Program-made: the position numbers and the translations under genes
Notes under the pieces: generated by a model
The model's database searches: none
The model's input: only the letters and a program-made list of their open reading frames with translations
Told to the model about the DNA's origin: nothing
Part shown: piece after piece, positions 40,819-49,592 of the stretch
Numbering within the stretch: the stretch's first letter is position 1
Layout of the letters: each line of letters opens with the position of its first letter
DNA from: an uncultured Rubripirellula sp.
GTDB lineage: Bacteria; Planctomycetota; Planctomycetia; Pirellulales; Pirellulaceae
Assembly (NCBI GenBank): GCA_938075415.1
Contig: CALJHC010000001.1
Coordinates: 186,001-250,000 of the forward strand
Direction of reading: 5' to 3'
DNA length: 64,000 nt

Positions 40819-40853
40819 ATCATGCTGCCCCATCCGGGTAGCATGATTTTTTT
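40819..40853 (+). terminator. Rho-independent terminator after the DUF3500 gene
   Basis: A 12-bp stem (atcatgctgccc / gggtagcatgat, one G-T pair) with a 5-nt loop is followed at once by seven T residues. This is the clearest intrinsic terminator in the window. Confidence 0.88.
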
Positions 40854-40981
40854 CTTCAAAAAATACATGGATCAATCAGAGCCACGGTGGGACACGAATT
40901 CGTCAGTTGCTGACTGTTAATCGCCCAAACAATCAAGTTTCAAGCGATTTCACTCCGATGCGGGACCTAGATTTTTCCTTG

Positions 40982-41046
40982 GAGGTTACTCGCACTCCCA
41001 ACCTCTTTCGCTTCCCGCCGGAATAACCTTCTGGTGGAAAGCGAAA
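40982..41046 (+). other. Two abutting stem-loops in the leader of the HMA-like gene
   Basis: Stem 1: gaggtt (40982-40987) with aacctc (41000-41005). Stem 2 begins on the next base: a 16-bp stem, 41006-41021 with 41031-41046, loop aataacctt, with one C-A mismatch and two G-T pairs. No T-tract follows on either strand, so it is not an intrinsic terminator. It ends 75 bp before the likely ATG at 41122. It may be a regulatory RNA leader or a protein-binding palindrome. Confidence 0.5.
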
Positions 41047-41121
41047 TCTGTCTTGAAAATTCAATCTAGTTCAAGCATTCTCATAAGAATCAATCCAAAC
41101 CCTTGCCCCGTGAGATTACCC

Positions 41122-41490
41122 ATGCGTGGAATAGCATACGTAGTAGCAGCAGTCGCCGCAGTTGGAATCATGTTAGTGATTGCAAAAGGTCCCTCGACAG
41201 AGCCAGTTGTCGATATCCCTACAACGACGGCATCTGCCGACGAATCAAATCTTGAAACACTAACGCTCAATGTCCCGGAAATGCATTGTGAGTTTGCATG
41301 CTTTCCCAAAGTGAAAGAGGCCTTGGAAAAGGCTGCTGCAGTGAATGAGGTCCAACTGGCCGAGCAAAAAGAAGAAGGCATTCTTGATAACAGGCAGGTA
41401 ATTGTTAAGTGCAATGCAGGCTTCGATATCGATGAAGCACTCGCCCTTCTGGCTGAAGCTGGATATGGCGAGACAGAACTCGTCCAGTAA
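41122..41490 (+). CDS. Membrane-anchored heavy-metal-associated (HMA)-like protein
   Basis: 122 residues from the ATG at 41122 (MRGIAYVVAAVAAVGIML, a membrane anchor). A TTG at 41053 in frame would put 23 odd residues before the anchor and is less likely. The C-terminal 70 residues have the ferredoxin-like beta-alpha-beta order of HMA domains: LNVPEMHCEFACFPKVKEAL, a middle with VQLAEQKEEGI, and VIVKCNAGFDIDEALALLAEAGY. The metal motif is altered: MHC-x-x-x-C (Cys56 and Cys60) instead of MxCxxC. It could bind copper or another soft metal outside the inner membrane. The leader holds two stem-loops. Confidence 0.75.
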   Translation: MRGIAYVVAAVAAVGIMLVIAKGPSTEPVVDIPTTTASADESNLETLTLNVPEMHCEFACFPKVKEALEKAAAVNEVQLAEQKEEGILDNRQVIVKCNAGFDIDEALALLAEAGYGETELVQ

Positions 41491-41951
41491 CGGCTCAAGT
41501 GCTGAAGACCAGCACTTGCCAAAGACCCCTATTTTTACGTTGACTTTGAATGCTGGATTCGACGTCAATGAGAGTTCTGGGGCAAAAAAACCCACTCCGG
41601 CTCAAGTGCGGAGTGGACCGGCAATCATCCGCCTTCCAGATGAAAACCCTCAAGACCGATTGCGTCGAACTAGCCTCGTCAGTCGCGGCTTCTTTATATC
41701 AGAGAACCGCAGTCTATCGAACTATCTGACGGCTAGCTCCATGGCCTGAAATATGGTGTGTCACCAACCATGTTCATGGGTTTCTTTTTGCTGAGGCCAA
41801 TCGGTCCGAAACAGGAACTCGCCGCCTCAGCCAAATGACGTTCTTCTTTGTCGCTTCAAAGTCAACGTACGCAAGGCAACGAGCATCGTGCTAGACCCCT
41901 TGCTAAGCTACTCAAAACCTCAGGTATTTCACGGCACGAGTCTTTACCGCA
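41491..41951. other. Intergenic stretch with short hairpin and repeat relic
   Basis: 460 bp before the CbiX gene. It contains an 8-bp stem caagtgct/agcacttg (41496-41518) after the HMA-like stop, without an immediate T-tract. It also contains a 23-bp segment (41549-41571) matching 18 of 23 bases of the end of the HMA-like gene (41413-41435). A 115-codon open frame over this stretch has no family resemblance. I see no cobalamin riboswitch. Confidence 0.4.
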
Positions 41952-42749
41952 ATGAGTACGGATTTGAATTCGGCAATCGATCATCCTCATGCCGGCATTC
42001 TCTTGATTGGTCACGGGACTCGTGACTCCAATGGAACGTCGCAATTCTTTCAATTAACCGATGTCTTAGCGAAACTACTTTCGCCGACACCCGTTCAAGC
42101 TGCGCTATTGGAATTTCAAGAACCGAATATTCACCAAGGTTGGAAACGACTAACAGAAAAAGGGGTGAAACATATTCATGCTGCACCCTTATTATTGTTT
42201 GCGGCAGGTCACGCCAAGCAGGACATCCCCAGTGAACTGATGGAATGCAAGCGTCTTGAACCTGGCATCACCTTTGATCAATGTAGGCCGATCTCGCGAC
42301 ACCCCGCTGTCTTAGAACTTGCCCAGAATCGACTCAACAGCACCCTAAGTCAAATCAATGCGGGTATGGACCGCACAGCGGTCGTGATGGTTGGTCGCGG
42401 CAGCTATGACCCTTGCGCCCAAACGGACATGCAAGTACTGACAGGTCTGATCAAGCACCGACTTCAAGTGAAACAAACGGTCACCGCCTTCTATGCCATG
42501 GCAAACCCTCGACTACCGGAAATGCTTCGTCAACTCGCCGAAGCCAAACAGTTTGATGCTATCGTCATTCAACCGCATTTACTTTTCGAAGGCCGACTCT
42601 ACCAAGCAATCTGTAAACAGGTAGCAACGGCAGCAAAAGAGCATCCGGGAATCCAATGGAAAGTTTCTGGCTACCTTGGCCCGGACACTCTCGTTGCTCA
42701 GGCAATCGCGGGACGAATCAGGCAAGCTTCCACCTTGAACAAGGAATGA
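41952..42749 (+). CDS. cbiX: Sirohydrochlorin chelatase (CbiX/SirB type)
   Basis: 265 residues with two related halves, as in long CbiX proteins. The first half has LLIGHGTRDSNGT with the metal-binding His and the HAAPLLLFAAGH block; the second half has VMVGRGSYDP and VIQPHLLFEGRLYQ. It inserts cobalt (or iron) into sirohydrochlorin in the cytoplasm, for cobalamin or siroheme. Metal choice cannot be read from the sequence. The CobL-type gene at the left edge uses the same pathway but is 41 kb away. The stop is 14 bp from the convergent 936-residue gene. Confidence 0.88.
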   Translation: MSTDLNSAIDHPHAGILLIGHGTRDSNGTSQFFQLTDVLAKLLSPTPVQAALLEFQEPNIHQGWKRLTEKGVKHIHAAPLLLFAAGHAKQDIPSELMECKRLEPGITFDQCRPISRHPAVLELAQNRLNSTLSQINAGMDRTAVVMVGRGSYDPCAQTDMQVLTGLIKHRLQVKQTVTAFYAMANPRLPEMLRQLAEAKQFDAIVIQPHLLFEGRLYQAICKQVATAAKEHPGIQWKVSGYLGPDTLVAQAIAGRIRQASTLNKE

Positions 42750-42763
42750 AATATCTACCAGTT

Positions 42764-45532
42764 TCAGTCGAGATCCAAGATAATATCGGCGATCAACCGA
42801 TCATCTAGTTGAGTTAGCCTTGCTTGGGCACCATGAAACCATCTTAAGATTGGCGTCTGATAATTCTCAGGAGCTTCTTCTGGTGGAGTTCGGTCATCCC
42901 ACGCTGTACTCGTCCAAACCTTTTCGGAATCAACAGTTAATTGATACTCGCCACCAAGGGTACATTGGATTTTTCCATCAAGAATTTCTTCTGCCACATA
43001 CAATGCGGATTCCGGCTTGATTGGCAATGATTGGGTCAAAAGATCGAGGTATCCTGCGCCAGCGGCGCTTGATTCGCTAGCGCGTTGATAAAGCTGCTGG
43101 TTGACCCAGTCCTTGAGTCGACTACCGCCAAGATCGCCAATCCTCAGCCTCAACTGAGCGGTGTGATTCGAATCAACGGCGGCGAGATGAGGCAAACTGG
43201 ACCGCAAGACGTTGGGCTGAAAAGAGATGACGCTAAACTGCCCATCGTTGTAACGGTACAACCCACCCACAATCCGAGTCATGCCCGGACCGACTGGCCG
43301 ACCTTTACCCAACCCCAGCGGCAGTCGATCGAGTGCCCCTGGCTTCGGCCAGGCACCTAAGTACCCTGGAATTTGCTTGAGCGAAAAGTATGTTTTCAGG
43401 GGACCCGCAAATTGCTTAGGGTCGGGGGGAACCGTATCTTTTATGGCCGCAAAGAGGTGGGTTGGTGGTCCCAACCATTCTGAAGCTACGTGCCCTTGAA
43501 TGCTGACAATATCATCTGGCGCGACTTGCATCTCGGTCCGTGTGGGAGGTCCAAGCTGTTCCGCTAATTCACCGTATTTGCCCGGGTCCCATGGAGCAAC
43601 TTCCGCGTGAATCACAACTTGCTGCGGACCCCCGCCATCACTGCTTCCACGTCTCTGAACACCCACCATCACAGGATCAAAGTTTGTGAATCTTGCGGAA
43701 TAGCTTGCAGCAATCTCGCGGTACCACTCGTACTCAGCCTCTGTGACCTGTTCGATTTGCACATCGCTAATTGGCAAGAACGTGCCACGAGATCCTCGTA
43801 AAGTGTCAACCACTCTTTCACCCACTTCAGAGACACCGCTACCATCAAAGCGCTCACCGATTCCGACGGGCAGCAGCTTTTGCTCAACTAATTGCTCGAT
43901 GCTCGAGGGTTGTCGGAAACCGCTCGACGGTGAAGCATCTTGCTTGGAATCGGCTAACAACCGAGCCAACTGAACCATAACAAGATCAGCCTTGGCATAG
44001 AGCCTTCGACGCAGCTCAATCATGTAGCGGGGGGAAACCAAACCCTGAAACATCTCCGGCGAAAAATAAGCAAACACCGTATCATCTCGCTCCAACGGCA
44101 TGTATCGCCTAGCTAATTGAAACGAAGGTGTCTCCGCTAGAGAGCGTCCTGTCTTTCCCACCTCAAAGAAACGTTGCAATATTTCACGACTGTTGGTCAC
44201 CAAAAGGTAATGGCCATCTATTCCAAGAAACGACCGAACACGGTTATCCGGTGTACTCAAGAAGGAAACCGTCTGGCCAGCAACTTCGATGTTTTGCAGC
44301 GTAGCATCTGGATTCTGAGCAAGTACCTGTCGACGTTCCACCTGCATGGAAGCCTGTAGCAAGAACTGACTGCTGGACTGAAACAGTACACCAACTGCAG
44401 CACCATCATTCAAGTAAAGATCCCGGCCAATTATCGCCTGATCCTCGACCAATGTTCCCCCGAGGATTCTGGAAAGCTTTGTCACTTTGAAAGCCAATTG
44501 CTTTTCCATACGATCAGCCGACGGTCGTTCGATACCTCGCAACGTCAACAGCTTTGATAGATCACCTCCGTTAGCCTCAGATAGATCCTTGAACCAAAGA
44601 TAGTTTTCGAAATTGCCGTAGCGAATATAAAAGCACTCAGGAGGAACTCGTTTCGCAATTGGCTCCATCGCATTCTGGCCTAAGGTTGCCTTCAAATCCA
44701 TTTCCTGCCATCTCGGGGGATCTGGCAGATCCCTGGTATTCACGCTGACCGATTCGCGAGCACCGGCAGCTGCCGAGCGAAAAACTGAATCACTAACCTC
44801 CTCAGCTCCACCAATCAATTTGAGCGTATTCAGCAATTGATCATCCCCCTGCGCGGTCTCATAAAACCAAGCAGGAAGCGGAAGCTGATTTTTCCGAGCT
44901 AGCATGGAAAGCAGGTAGATCTCCACCATGGTGGGATAATCCGCCCGATCAATTTGTGAACGCATCTTTTCGTTGAAGGCATCCCACCAAAGCGAAAATA
45001 ATTCGCTGCGTTCTGCAGCGTTTTGCGTTGGCTGCAGCTCAATCTTTCCATAACCCCGGGTCTCATCGCTGAGTTGAACCTGCAGGTTTTGATCACCCTG
45101 AAAAAGAAAAAATACGCGTCGAGAAACAGTTTGAAAATGAAGTGATTCGTCGCCGGACAACTCCTTCAAGAGCTCACCGACTCGCTCCAACAAACGACCT
45201 CCACCGGCGGGTGGTAGTTGACGCTCTGATGGAGGGCCAATCTCGATGATCAAGTCGTTCGAAACGGAGAACAAAGGCGAACCCGCACCGATTGCAGAAT
45301 CATCAACCGGTCGAACCGTTAGGGGCAGGGCGGGGCGACCAGCGACAGGAACCGATACCGGTATCTCAATCATGGCAATGCCATAGGGTTCACCCAAGCA
45401 GGCCTTTACCATGATGTCTTTTGCATCACAGTAGCTGCCCCAATTCCCGCAAATGATCGCTATCCAAACCCAGACGTTTGGGGAAGGACCTTGGCTCAAT
45501 CGCCTCAGAAAGGATTGAAAATTGGCTTTCAT
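42764..45532 (-). CDS. Large secreted protein of unknown function
   Basis: 922 residues from the ATG at 45532, chosen because GGAGAG lies 5 nt upstream; an in-frame ATG at 45574 adds 14. A hydrophobic segment near the start (VWVWIAIICGNWG) followed by a Cys-Asp region suggests export or anchoring. Recognisable sub-patterns are only compositional: beta-rich repeats, SRILGGTLVEDQAIIGRDLY, FLGIDGHYLLVTNSREILQRF (strand-rich, reminiscent of a substrate-binding or protease-inhibitor-like repeat) and a Gly-rich linker (RRGSSDGGGPQQVV). I recognise no family; it looks like a planctomycete-specific exported protein. It is convergent with cbiX. Confidence 0.8.
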   Translation of the reverse strand: MKANFQSFLRRLSQGPSPNVWVWIAIICGNWGSYCDAKDIMVKACLGEPYGIAMIEIPVSVPVAGRPALPLTVRPVDDSAIGAGSPLFSVSNDLIIEIGPPSERQLPPAGGGRLLERVGELLKELSGDESLHFQTVSRRVFFLFQGDQNLQVQLSDETRGYGKIELQPTQNAAERSELFSLWWDAFNEKMRSQIDRADYPTMVEIYLLSMLARKNQLPLPAWFYETAQGDDQLLNTLKLIGGAEEVSDSVFRSAAAGARESVSVNTRDLPDPPRWQEMDLKATLGQNAMEPIAKRVPPECFYIRYGNFENYLWFKDLSEANGGDLSKLLTLRGIERPSADRMEKQLAFKVTKLSRILGGTLVEDQAIIGRDLYLNDGAAVGVLFQSSSQFLLQASMQVERRQVLAQNPDATLQNIEVAGQTVSFLSTPDNRVRSFLGIDGHYLLVTNSREILQRFFEVGKTGRSLAETPSFQLARRYMPLERDDTVFAYFSPEMFQGLVSPRYMIELRRRLYAKADLVMVQLARLLADSKQDASPSSGFRQPSSIEQLVEQKLLPVGIGERFDGSGVSEVGERVVDTLRGSRGTFLPISDVQIEQVTEAEYEWYREIAASYSARFTNFDPVMVGVQRRGSSDGGGPQQVVIHAEVAPWDPGKYGELAEQLGPPTRTEMQVAPDDIVSIQGHVASEWLGPPTHLFAAIKDTVPPDPKQFAGPLKTYFSLKQIPGYLGAWPKPGALDRLPLGLGKGRPVGPGMTRIVGGLYRYNDGQFSVISFQPNVLRSSLPHLAAVDSNHTAQLRLRIGDLGGSRLKDWVNQQLYQRASESSAAGAGYLDLLTQSLPIKPESALYVAEEILDGKIQCTLGGEYQLTVDSEKVWTSTAWDDRTPPEEAPENYQTPILRWFHGAQARLTQLDDRLIADIILDLD

Positions 45533-45868
45533 TGTCTCTCCGTCGCCTCCGTCGGGTCTTCGAGCGCCCATCATTGCCTTAACTGATCAAGCAATACAGG
45601 GCAAAAAGTTCATTAACCTTTGATCTTTCATGACGGAAAACCTATTCGGGGGTCGTCAGGCCACCAACCCCGGTGATAATAGCGGCCCATTGATTAGGTC
45701 CAAGGGATCACCTGGATCCAGTTGCTTCAGAAATCGAAGCAATCTGGCTGATTCAACCCAACTTCCTATCAGGCAACTGCAAGAACAGTCCATAATACGG
45801 CCGTCTTCAACGCCATGATTCGCCTCGTGTACATTTTTTGATCTCACAGATTTGGGAAAGTAGTAGAA
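45533..45868. other. Divergent intergenic region before argH
   Basis: About 335 bp between the leftward secreted-protein gene and argH. I see no strong promoter pair, terminator or coding frame with support. Confidence 0.35.
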
Positions 45869-47248
45869 GTGAAAAGCCCGTCTCGCAGTGGCGTTTTCCA
45901 ATCCGGCGCCGACACTCGCATGGAAGCCTATGGTGAAAGTATCAGCTTTGACCGCAGGCTTTATCGACATGACATACGTGGCTCCATAGCGCACGCGGAA
46001 ATGCTGGCAACTGTCGGCCTCCTATCGACTGATGAATACAAGCTAATCCGAGATTCGCTCAAGGAGATCGAAGCCGAGCTCGATGCAGACGAGCTTCCGA
46101 TTCGTTTTGAATTAGAAGACATTCACATGCATATCGAACAAGCTCTTATCGATCGAATTGGCGACACGGGGAGAAAACTACACACCGCGCGCAGCCGCAA
46201 TGATCAAGTGAGCACCGACATTCGCATGTGGATTCGTGATGCGCTAGACGAAGTGGATCATGGACTCGAATTGCTTCAACGAGCTTTCTTGAATCGCTGT
46301 GAACAGGATTTCGAAGTGATCCTGCCGGCGTACACCCATTTACAACGCGCCCAACCGGTTCTTGCACCTCACTACTGGCTCGCCTACATCGAAAAGTTTT
46401 CCAGAGACCGCGAACGCGTCGCGGATTGTCGACGACGGGTTAATCGGTGCAGCCTCGGTGTCGCCGCTGTCGCCGGAACCACTTTACCAATCGATCGTGA
46501 TCAAACCGCACAAAGCCTCAACTTTGAATCGGTCACCGCCAACAGCTTGGATACCAGCTCGGATCGAGATTTCATGCTTGAAACAGCTTTTACCCTTTCA
46601 CTTGTTGCTTCGCACTTAAGTGGTTGGGCAGAAGAATGGATTCTATGGACAACCGTCGAGTTTAATTTCATCAAACTTCCAGAAGCATTTTGCACTGGCA
46701 GCAGCATCATGCCGCAAAAAGTCAATCCGGATGCCTTGGAACTGACTCGAGGAAAATCGGCTCGCGTCATGGGGAACCTGCAGACATTGATGCTGTTAGT
46801 CAAAAATCTTCCGATGGCCTACAACCGAGACCTCCAGGAAGATAAGCCACCACTCTTTGATTCCTTTGACACAATCCTCGCGATGCTTTCCATCGCGGAA
46901 CCGATTGTGGCAGGTAGCAAACTGCAACGAGAGCCAATCTCACGACGCCTCGAGGAAGGCTATCTGGATGCAACCACACTCATGGAATGGATGATGAAGA
47001 AAGGCATGCCTCAGCGACGCGCTCATCACTTGGTGGGCGCCATTGTGAGTGATGCAATGAGCCAAGGAGTTGCATTGAAAGATCTTCCGCTAGACGCTCT
47101 CCAATCACATGACCAAGAAATTGATGCGAGTGTCTACGATTGTCTGGGAACCGAAAACGCAGTGGCAGCTTTTGTTAGTTATGGATCAACCGCACCGGAT
47201 CAAGTTCGCCATCAAATTGAACACTGGCAAGAAAGACTAGGCACCTGA
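45869..47248 (+). CDS. argH: Argininosuccinate lyase
   Basis: 459 residues from GTG 45869; the N-terminus SRSGVFQSGADTRMEAYGESISFD matches the family beginning, represented here by SGVFQSGADTRMEAY. Key blocks are DIRGSIAHAEML, HTARSRNDQVSTDIRMW, TYTHLQRAQPV-like YTHLQRAQP and the signature GSSIMPQKVNPDALEL. It splits argininosuccinate into arginine and fumarate, the last step of arginine synthesis, in the cytoplasm. It is monocistronic here; no other arg gene is in the window. Confidence 0.96.
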   Translation: MKSPSRSGVFQSGADTRMEAYGESISFDRRLYRHDIRGSIAHAEMLATVGLLSTDEYKLIRDSLKEIEAELDADELPIRFELEDIHMHIEQALIDRIGDTGRKLHTARSRNDQVSTDIRMWIRDALDEVDHGLELLQRAFLNRCEQDFEVILPAYTHLQRAQPVLAPHYWLAYIEKFSRDRERVADCRRRVNRCSLGVAAVAGTTLPIDRDQTAQSLNFESVTANSLDTSSDRDFMLETAFTLSLVASHLSGWAEEWILWTTVEFNFIKLPEAFCTGSSIMPQKVNPDALELTRGKSARVMGNLQTLMLLVKNLPMAYNRDLQEDKPPLFDSFDTILAMLSIAEPIVAGSKLQREPISRRLEEGYLDATTLMEWMMKKGMPQRRAHHLVGAIVSDAMSQGVALKDLPLDALQSHDQEIDASVYDCLGTENAVAAFVSYGSTAPDQVRHQIEHWQERLGT

Positions 47249-47540
47249 TCGTATTTGGCGAAACACAACATTGATCAGGGACAATCACCCACACCGGGAC
47301 AATCGAGTGGCATTGTCATAACGGGTTCAACTCAATCTTGATCAGGGAATCTCCGCATCAAGTTATCTTCTCTTTCGGTAGCTTTTCGACAGCCTCATGG
47401 GTTGTAAGCAAAACCGCCACTCCCAAAACCTACCTCGATAACTTTTCAGAAACCGGCACCAAAAAGCAGTGGCCTACTCCCCGAACTGCGGTACCCGAAC
47501 TGCGGTACCCATTGGTGTAGTGGTTTCATCCGCAAAGAGC
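47249..47540. other. Intergenic stretch with a short tandem duplication
   Basis: About 290 bp between argH and the convergent membrane protein gene. It contains ccgaactgcggtac twice in tandem (47481-47508). The 11-mer ttgatcaggga occurs twice about 67 bp apart. No terminator with a T-tract is evident. Confidence 0.45.
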
Positions 47541-47870
47541 TTAAAGCGAGATAACCTGCTGGTAACTCCACCAACAAATCCAGACCACCAAGGCAATTAG
47601 TGCGAAAGTGTACAGAGTGACAACCGTCGCCCAAAAGATACGTTCTGTGTGACTAAATTTCTCATTCACCCAAAGAAGCGGTAACCCCAAGGCTCCGGTA
47701 ACACAAAACAACGTCGCCATCACAGCCAAGCGGCTTTGCATTGCTTTGGAAATCACACCTTTTTGCGGCGTTGTTCCATCAATTGGCTCAACAGAGAAAT
47801 CCTCCAAGCCTGGCTTGACTAGCTCCGCCTCAATGGGTGGATCCTCCGGATCATCAGATGTTTCGTACAT
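47541..47870 (-). CDS. Small two-helix membrane protein of unknown function
   Basis: 109 residues. An acidic, Pro-rich N-terminus (MYETSDDPEDPPIEAEL) and a linker precede two clear hydrophobic segments: near residues 47-68 (LAVMATLFCVTGALGLPLLWV) and 80-102 (WATVVTLYTFALIALVVWIC). It ends QQVISL. This layout is common among small planctomycete inner-membrane proteins; no function is known. Minus strand, convergent with argH. Confidence 0.72.
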   Translation of the reverse strand: MYETSDDPEDPPIEAELVKPGLEDFSVEPIDGTTPQKGVISKAMQSRLAVMATLFCVTGALGLPLLWVNEKFSHTERIFWATVVTLYTFALIALVVWICWWSYQQVISL

Positions 47871-48225
47871 TCACCATCAATTTTTCAACAAGATTTTAGT
47901 ACACAACTGACGGCCCGGATGCCAACGCCGCCAACACGACAGTCCCCGATATATGTTAGCACCTCTTGAACTTGATGATTGGAGGAAAATAAATCGCAGT
48001 CGTACGAATTAGCGTCCATTTTATTACCGGGTGCACTATCGATTGCAATCCAGAGAAAACCAGACCGCCTCAGCCATCGCTACGCATCCTTCAAAACCCC
48101 AACAATGCGAAAGCATTCAAGACTTATTTCTAAACGAAACCGCACCCGTGAGTTTGAAGCATCAATGAAACGAGTCGGGAAAAGGCTTTTTTTTGTTGAA
48201 AAACTGACTCGGACGGAATCCAAAC
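47871..48225. other. Intergenic stretch, no supported gene
   Basis: 355 bp between two leftward genes. A plus-strand frame of 151 codons begins here but runs into the antisense of the GrpB-family gene and has no family resemblance. I see nothing else. Confidence 0.4.
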
Positions 48226-48783
48226 CTAGTCCAGGGTTCTACCCGTGGCGGCATCGATCTGATCAAGAAGGTGCGTCAAAAATATCGCCTTGGCTGATTC
48301 GTATGCATCCACATCACCATCACTGCTGCGCCAATGCTTCATTTTGGCCTCTTCGTATTGAAGAGCAACTTCCGGAAATTGCCTCAGATGGTCCCTCAGT
48401 GCAATCATCTGTTCCCAAATCGGTGACCCAATTACCGTGAGGAAGATACGATGCGTTGGCTCCGCCTGCCCGGGCAACAAATGACGGGGCTTGGTGAGAA
48501 CACTTGATGGATTGGCCCACGGATACGGTCCACTTAGACGAAAATGAAGTCCTTCAATTCGTCTGCATGAATCGGTCAGCTCGTCAGATTTGGTCACACC
48601 AGCAAGTAAGTCGATCGTGGGCCGAGCGATCATACCGGGTATCGCAGTACTTCCAACATGCTCAACTTGAGCCAACCATCCCTCGCAGGCGTGCAACAAA
48701 CTGCTACGCGTCTGTGAAAACTCTTGTCTCCACCTCGCGTCATAATGCATCAGCCGAATGGGAAGGGGACGATTCTCTCTCAT
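48226..48783 (-). CDS. GrpB / UPF0157 family protein
   Basis: 185 residues from the ATG at 48783 (MRENRPLPIRLMHYD). The frame stays open for 97 codons upstream, but that part has no family match and is judged non-coding. The nucleotidyltransferase-fold signature is VEHVGSTAIPGMIARPTIDLLAGV (core EHVGSTAIPGM, then a PTIDLL metal strand). Further signs are RHLLPGQAEPTHRIFLTVIG and the closing helix YEEAKMKHW. UPF0157 proteins are related to the domain found fused to dephospho-CoA kinase; their reaction is not settled. It is alone in its neighbourhood. Confidence 0.88.
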   Translation of the reverse strand: MRENRPLPIRLMHYDARWRQEFSQTRSSLLHACEGWLAQVEHVGSTAIPGMIARPTIDLLAGVTKSDELTDSCRRIEGLHFRLSGPYPWANPSSVLTKPRHLLPGQAEPTHRIFLTVIGSPIWEQMIALRDHLRQFPEVALQYEEAKMKHWRSSDGDVDAYESAKAIFLTHLLDQIDAATGRTLD

Positions 48784-49592
48784 TGTGTTCTCATTTTTAA
48801 AACGGTCCCAAATCGAACAGACCGAGAAGTAATCAACTGAAACAACCACGTGAAATTCGATTCGCTGATTCGCTAAACGCATCTCATTCTCCCATCTGTC
48901 ACGAAACTCCCCGCCCCCTGAACATCCGAAGGTGATGTCGCGGTTGGGAGACACATTCACTAGCCCGTCGACTCTCACGATGTAAAGCGTGAGCAGTTCG
49001 GTTAATGATATTTTGAATCGTGTATCAACGCTGCAGGTGTTCCGATGCATTCCTGAAAATACATTCATTCTCAAGGAGCAAGGATAATCATCAGCTGCAA
49101 CCTCTCCTAAAGCAGATTATCGACAAGGCAACTTTTCCCCTCCAATACACGAAGTTACTCTTTTTTCACCGCATCATTTGGAATCACAGACCAGCCACCT
49201 AAGCTCGTCTGCAATTAAAAACACTGACATTTCCAATAAGAAAGTCGAGACAAAAACCTTCAACACGATTTGACAGGAACCAATCACCCTTATTTACCGA
49301 TTCACCGACGGCCTTAAAGATGCTGCGTACAATGGAAGAATCTTGATTAACTCGGGTGCCATGATTTTCAATGATTCGTCAAACTGGCGTGGCAAAACTC
49401 CTGACTGATCAAAAAGCAAATCAGAAAATTGGTATCGTGGACACAAAGCTTTACGAGATCAATCACGACCTGCGAAGCCCGAACTACCCGACCACAGCAA
49501 ATGGGCGTTCTCACTAATTTTTATTTCCTGCCTGTAAGAGGCAAATTTTAACTAGTCGCTACCACCTTTTGCCCAACAACGAATAACAACCA
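48784..49592. other. Long intergenic region upstream of the heme-motif kinase
   Basis: About 800 bp with no supported gene. The first 290 bp are the open upstream extension of the GrpB frame. A small stem (tgcct/aggca with a 5-nt loop, followed by aaatttt) lies just before the histidine kinase. No promoter could be assigned with confidence. Confidence 0.4.

Noticed and set aside
41402-41749. 115-codon frame after the HMA-like gene
   Set aside because: Starts inside the HMA-like gene in another frame; no ribosome site or known pattern apart from the duplicated 23 bp.
41750-41951. Possible cobalamin riboswitch upstream of cbiX
   Set aside because: No conserved B12-box or surrounding helices could be seen.
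47979-48440. 151-codon plus-strand frame
   Set aside because: Runs antisense into the GrpB-family coding part, has low-complexity His and Arg runs and no family resemblance.
48784-49074. N-terminal extension of the GrpB-family gene (97 extra codons)
   Set aside because: In frame but with no family match; the family begins at the ATG at 48783. Treated as non-coding leader.
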